This document shows, one piece after another, positions 6,157 to 8,002 of a stretch of DNA of 8,002 nucleotides. The stretch is taken from NCBI GenBank assembly GCA_902826155.1, contig CADEDU010000094.1, positions 7,136 to 15,137 of the forward strand. The letters run 5' to 3'. This DNA is from an uncultured beta proteobacterium (lineage in GTDB: Bacteria > Pseudomonadota > Gammaproteobacteria > Burkholderiales > SG8-39). The notes below the pieces were generated by a model. That model made no database searches, was not told the DNA's origin, and was given only the letters and a program-made list of their open reading frames with translations. Position 1 is the first letter of the stretch. Each line of letters opens with the position of its first letter. The translations under genes were made by a program, and so were the position numbers.

Positions 6157-7059
6157 ATGAAATCCGCCCGCCTGCGCCGGTCGCGAGCGACCGCCCCTGA
6201 GCGCCCCGCAACGGCCTCACGCCGCATCGACGCCAGCAAGTGGCAATCCCACTATCCCACGCTCGAACCCGACAAGGACTACCCGCCGCTCAAGTTCAAA
6301 TCGCTCAAGGGCAAGGTGAGCGCTGCGGAGTGGGAAGCACGTGTCGACTGCGCTTGTGCCTATCGGCTGGTGCAGCACTTCGACATGCACGATCTGATCT
6401 ACAACCACGTGTCGGCACGCATTCCCGGCACCGAGCACTTCCTGCTCAACCCGTACGGCATGCTGTACGAGGAGATCTGCGCCAGCTCCCTCATCAAGAT
6501 CGACATCGAGGGGAAGGTGCTGTGGGCGCCGCAGTTTCCCCAGGGCCTGCCCTACACCATCAATCTGGCGGGCTACGTGATCCACAGCGCCGTGCACAAG
6601 GCGCGCCCCGACGTCGGTTGCGTCATCCACACGCATTCGCTCGCGACGATGGCGATCTCCTCGCTCGATAAAGGCTTGCTGCCAATGACGCAGACCGCGA
6701 TGCGCTGGCATCGCATCGGCTATCACGACTACGAAGGCCCGGCGGTCAATCTCGAGGAGCAGCGGCGGCTGGTCGCGAACCTTGGCGATGGCGACATCCT
6801 GATGCTGCGCAATCACGGAGTCCTGGCGGTCGGCGCAACGGTCGCGCAGGCGTTCAACAATCTCTATCGCGTCGAGCGCGCCTGTCGTTCGCAATTGATG
6901 GCGATGGCGTGCAACGACAAGATGATCCTGCCGCCGCAGGACGTGATCGATCGCACCGTGCACGCCTATCAGCCCGGCACGCGACGGCCTTACGGCCTGC
7001 TCGAATGGCCGGCAATGCGGCGCCTGGCCGACCGCATCGATCCCTCCTACAAGAAATGA
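6157..7059 (+). CDS. class II aldolase/adducin family protein
   Basis: This is a cytoplasmic, probably zinc-dependent protein with the class II aldolase (FucA/AraD/adducin) fold, 300 residues. The core starts near residue 45. YNHVSARIPG (82-91) and LLNPYGMLYEEI (96-107) are the substrate-loop blocks. His158 and His160 (IHTH) and His220 (RNHGV) are the expected zinc ligands. Aligning on the ARPD block (149-152), the residue matching the catalytic acid Glu73 of L-fuculose-phosphate aldolase is Gly139, as in adducin-like subfamilies. A classical retro-aldol reaction is therefore doubtful; another lyase, decarboxylase or epimerase role is possible. Residues 1-25 are Arg-rich without a hydrophobic core, so this is not a Tat or Sec signal. 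ATG 6157 is chosen because it has GAGA six bases upstream; the only earlier in-frame start in the gap (6058) lies near the hemW start. The stop overlaps the start of the following Bug gene, so the two probably serve one pathway. Confidence 0.9.
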   Translation: MKSARLRRSRATAPERPATASRRIDASKWQSHYPTLEPDKDYPPLKFKSLKGKVSAAEWEARVDCACAYRLVQHFDMHDLIYNHVSARIPGTEHFLLNPYGMLYEEICASSLIKIDIEGKVLWAPQFPQGLPYTINLAGYVIHSAVHKARPDVGCVIHTHSLATMAISSLDKGLLPMTQTAMRWHRIGYHDYEGPAVNLEEQRRLVANLGDGDILMLRNHGVLAVGATVAQAFNNLYRVERACRSQLMAMACNDKMILPPQDVIDRTVHAYQPGTRRPYGLLEWPAMRRLADRIDPSYKK

Positions 7060-8002
7060 CGATGCGCCCGATCGTCCGCACGCTGGCGTTGTTGCTGGCG
7101 CTGGTTGTGAGTTCGGCCTGGGGGCAGACCTACCCGGCGCGACCGATCACCATCGTGGTCGGCTTCTCCGCCGGTGGCACCACCGACATCATCGCGCGCC
7201 TGATCGGCGAGGAGCTGCGCAAGAGCTTGGGCCAGCCGATCGTCATCGAGAACCGCGCCGGCGCCGGCGGCAATCTCGCGGCTGCGCACATCGCCAAGGC
7301 CAAGCCCGACGGCTACACGCTGCTGGTCGCATCCGTGGGGCCGCTCGCGGTCAACCGTTCGCTCTACGCGAAGATGGCGTTCGATCCGCTCACCGATCTC
7401 GTGCCGATCTCGCTGATCGCCTACGTGCCCAACATGCTCGTGGTGCATCCGCAGGCGATGCCGGTGAATTCGCTCGCCGAATTCGTCGCGCTCGCCAAGG
7501 CGCATCCACGCAAGTACTTCTACGCCTCGACCGGCAGCGGCACCTCTTCCCACCTTTCGGGCGAGCTGATGCGCCTGCAGGCGAGCCTCGACATCACCCA
7601 CGTGCCGTACAAGGGCGCGGTGGCGCTGAACGATCTGCTCTCGGGTGAACAGATCCACTTCATGTTCGCGACGATCCCCTCGGCGATCCAGCATGTGCGA
7701 AGCGGCAAACTGCGCGTGCTCGCGGTGACCAGCGTGGGGCGCTCGGCCGCGTTGCCCGACACACCCAGCATCGCCGAGTCGGGCTTCCCCGACTTCGACG
7801 CCTCGTCGTGGTTCGGGCTGGTGGGGCCGGCCGGTCTGCCTGCTGAACTTGCCGGCAAACTCTCGGTGGAAGTTGCACGCATCGTGCGCATCCCCGAGAT
7901 TCGCGACAAGCTGATCGTGCAGGGTGCCGATCCGGTGGGCGGCACGCCGCAGGCGTTCGGTGAGTACATCCGCGCCGAAACGGCGAAGTGGGAAAAGGTA
8001 GT
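7056..8002 (+). CDS. Bug/TctC-family tripartite tricarboxylate transporter receptor (3' end outside the window)
   Basis: This is a periplasmic receptor that captures a small carboxylate or similar solute. The 315 residues visible are close to the full family length, and the frame is still open at KWEKV, which is near the normal C-terminus. The signal peptide has Arg4 and Arg8, a hydrophobic core (9-20) and an AWG|Q cleavage site after residue 23. The mature protein is canonical: YPARPITIVVGFSAGGTTD (26-44, with the ligand-loop GGxxD), ENRAGAGGNLAA (65-76), KPDGYTLL (83-90), STGSGTSSHLSGE (158-170), THVPYKG (181-187), SGKLRVLAVTS (216-226) and WFGLVGPAGLP (252-262). Translation can start at ATG 7056, which shares ATGA with the aldolase stop, or at ATG 7062 two codons later; the ribosome site (AAGAA) is weak. 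Tight coupling to the aldolase gene suggests its ligand is related to that enzyme's substrate. No TctA/TctB genes are in the window. Confidence 0.94.
   Translation, partial: MTMRPIVRTLALLLALVVSSAWGQTYPARPITIVVGFSAGGTTDIIARLIGEELRKSLGQPIVIENRAGAGGNLAAAHIAKAKPDGYTLLVASVGPLAVNRSLYAKMAFDPLTDLVPISLIAYVPNMLVVHPQAMPVNSLAEFVALAKAHPRKYFYASTGSGTSSHLSGELMRLQASLDITHVPYKGAVALNDLLSGEQIHFMFATIPSAIQHVRSGKLRVLAVTSVGRSAALPDTPSIAESGFPDFDASSWFGLVGPAGLPAELAGKLSVEVARIVRIPEIRDKLIVQGADPVGGTPQAFGEYIRAETAKWEKV

Noticed and set aside
6157..6231. The Arg-rich N-terminus of the class II aldolase protein as a twin-arginine signal.
   Set aside because: No hydrophobic core follows the arginines and the enzyme fold is cytoplasmic in known relatives.

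Overview
The window is a gene-dense, high-GC stretch of a proteobacterial chromosome. It most resembles the Burkholderiales (Betaproteobacteria). The evidence is the GC-rich codon use, the close match of TrmB and HemW to proteobacterial forms, and two periplasmic Bug/TctC-type solute receptors, a family greatly expanded in that order. No plasmid, phage, insertion sequence, CRISPR, rRNA or tRNA signal was seen. Eight protein genes fill nearly all of it, and the longest gap is about 105 bases.

Layout: (1) 26-4011, plus strand: trmB (tRNA m7G46 methyltransferase), then a D-2-hydroxyacid dehydrogenase, a mandelate racemase/muconate lactonizing (enolase superfamily) enzyme and a diverged Bug receptor. 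The last three are 42 and 35 bases apart and look like one catabolic operon. (2) 4034-6051, minus strand, convergent with block 1: hemW (radical-SAM heme chaperone) followed by a type II haloacid dehalogenase-like hydrolase, 5 bases apart, with the second gene's ribosome binding site inside the end of hemW. (3) 6157-8002, plus strand, divergent from hemW: a class II aldolase/adducin-family protein whose stop codon overlaps the start of a second, canonical Bug receptor in an ATGA junction. That receptor gene runs off the right edge, probably only a few codons short of its end.

TrmB and HemW are housekeeping genes. The other six look like accessory organic-acid metabolism: uptake receptors paired with an acid dehydratase/racemase-type enzyme, a 2-hydroxyacid (2-ketoacid) oxidoreductase, a lyase-like enzyme and a hydrolase. 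The substrate cannot be read from the sequence. A sugar acid or hydroxy acid is the natural guess. No membrane TctA/TctB partners are present, so both Bug receptors are orphans here.

I did not find a convincing new system. The most interesting signals are active-site or ligand-site departures in otherwise intact genes: Gln in place of the catalytic Glu in the dehydrogenase, eroded ligand loops in the first Bug protein, AAH in place of SSN in the dehalogenase-like protein, and Gly at the acid position of the class II aldolase fold. There is also an 18-bp tandem repeat that encodes a low-complexity N-terminal extension on HemW.
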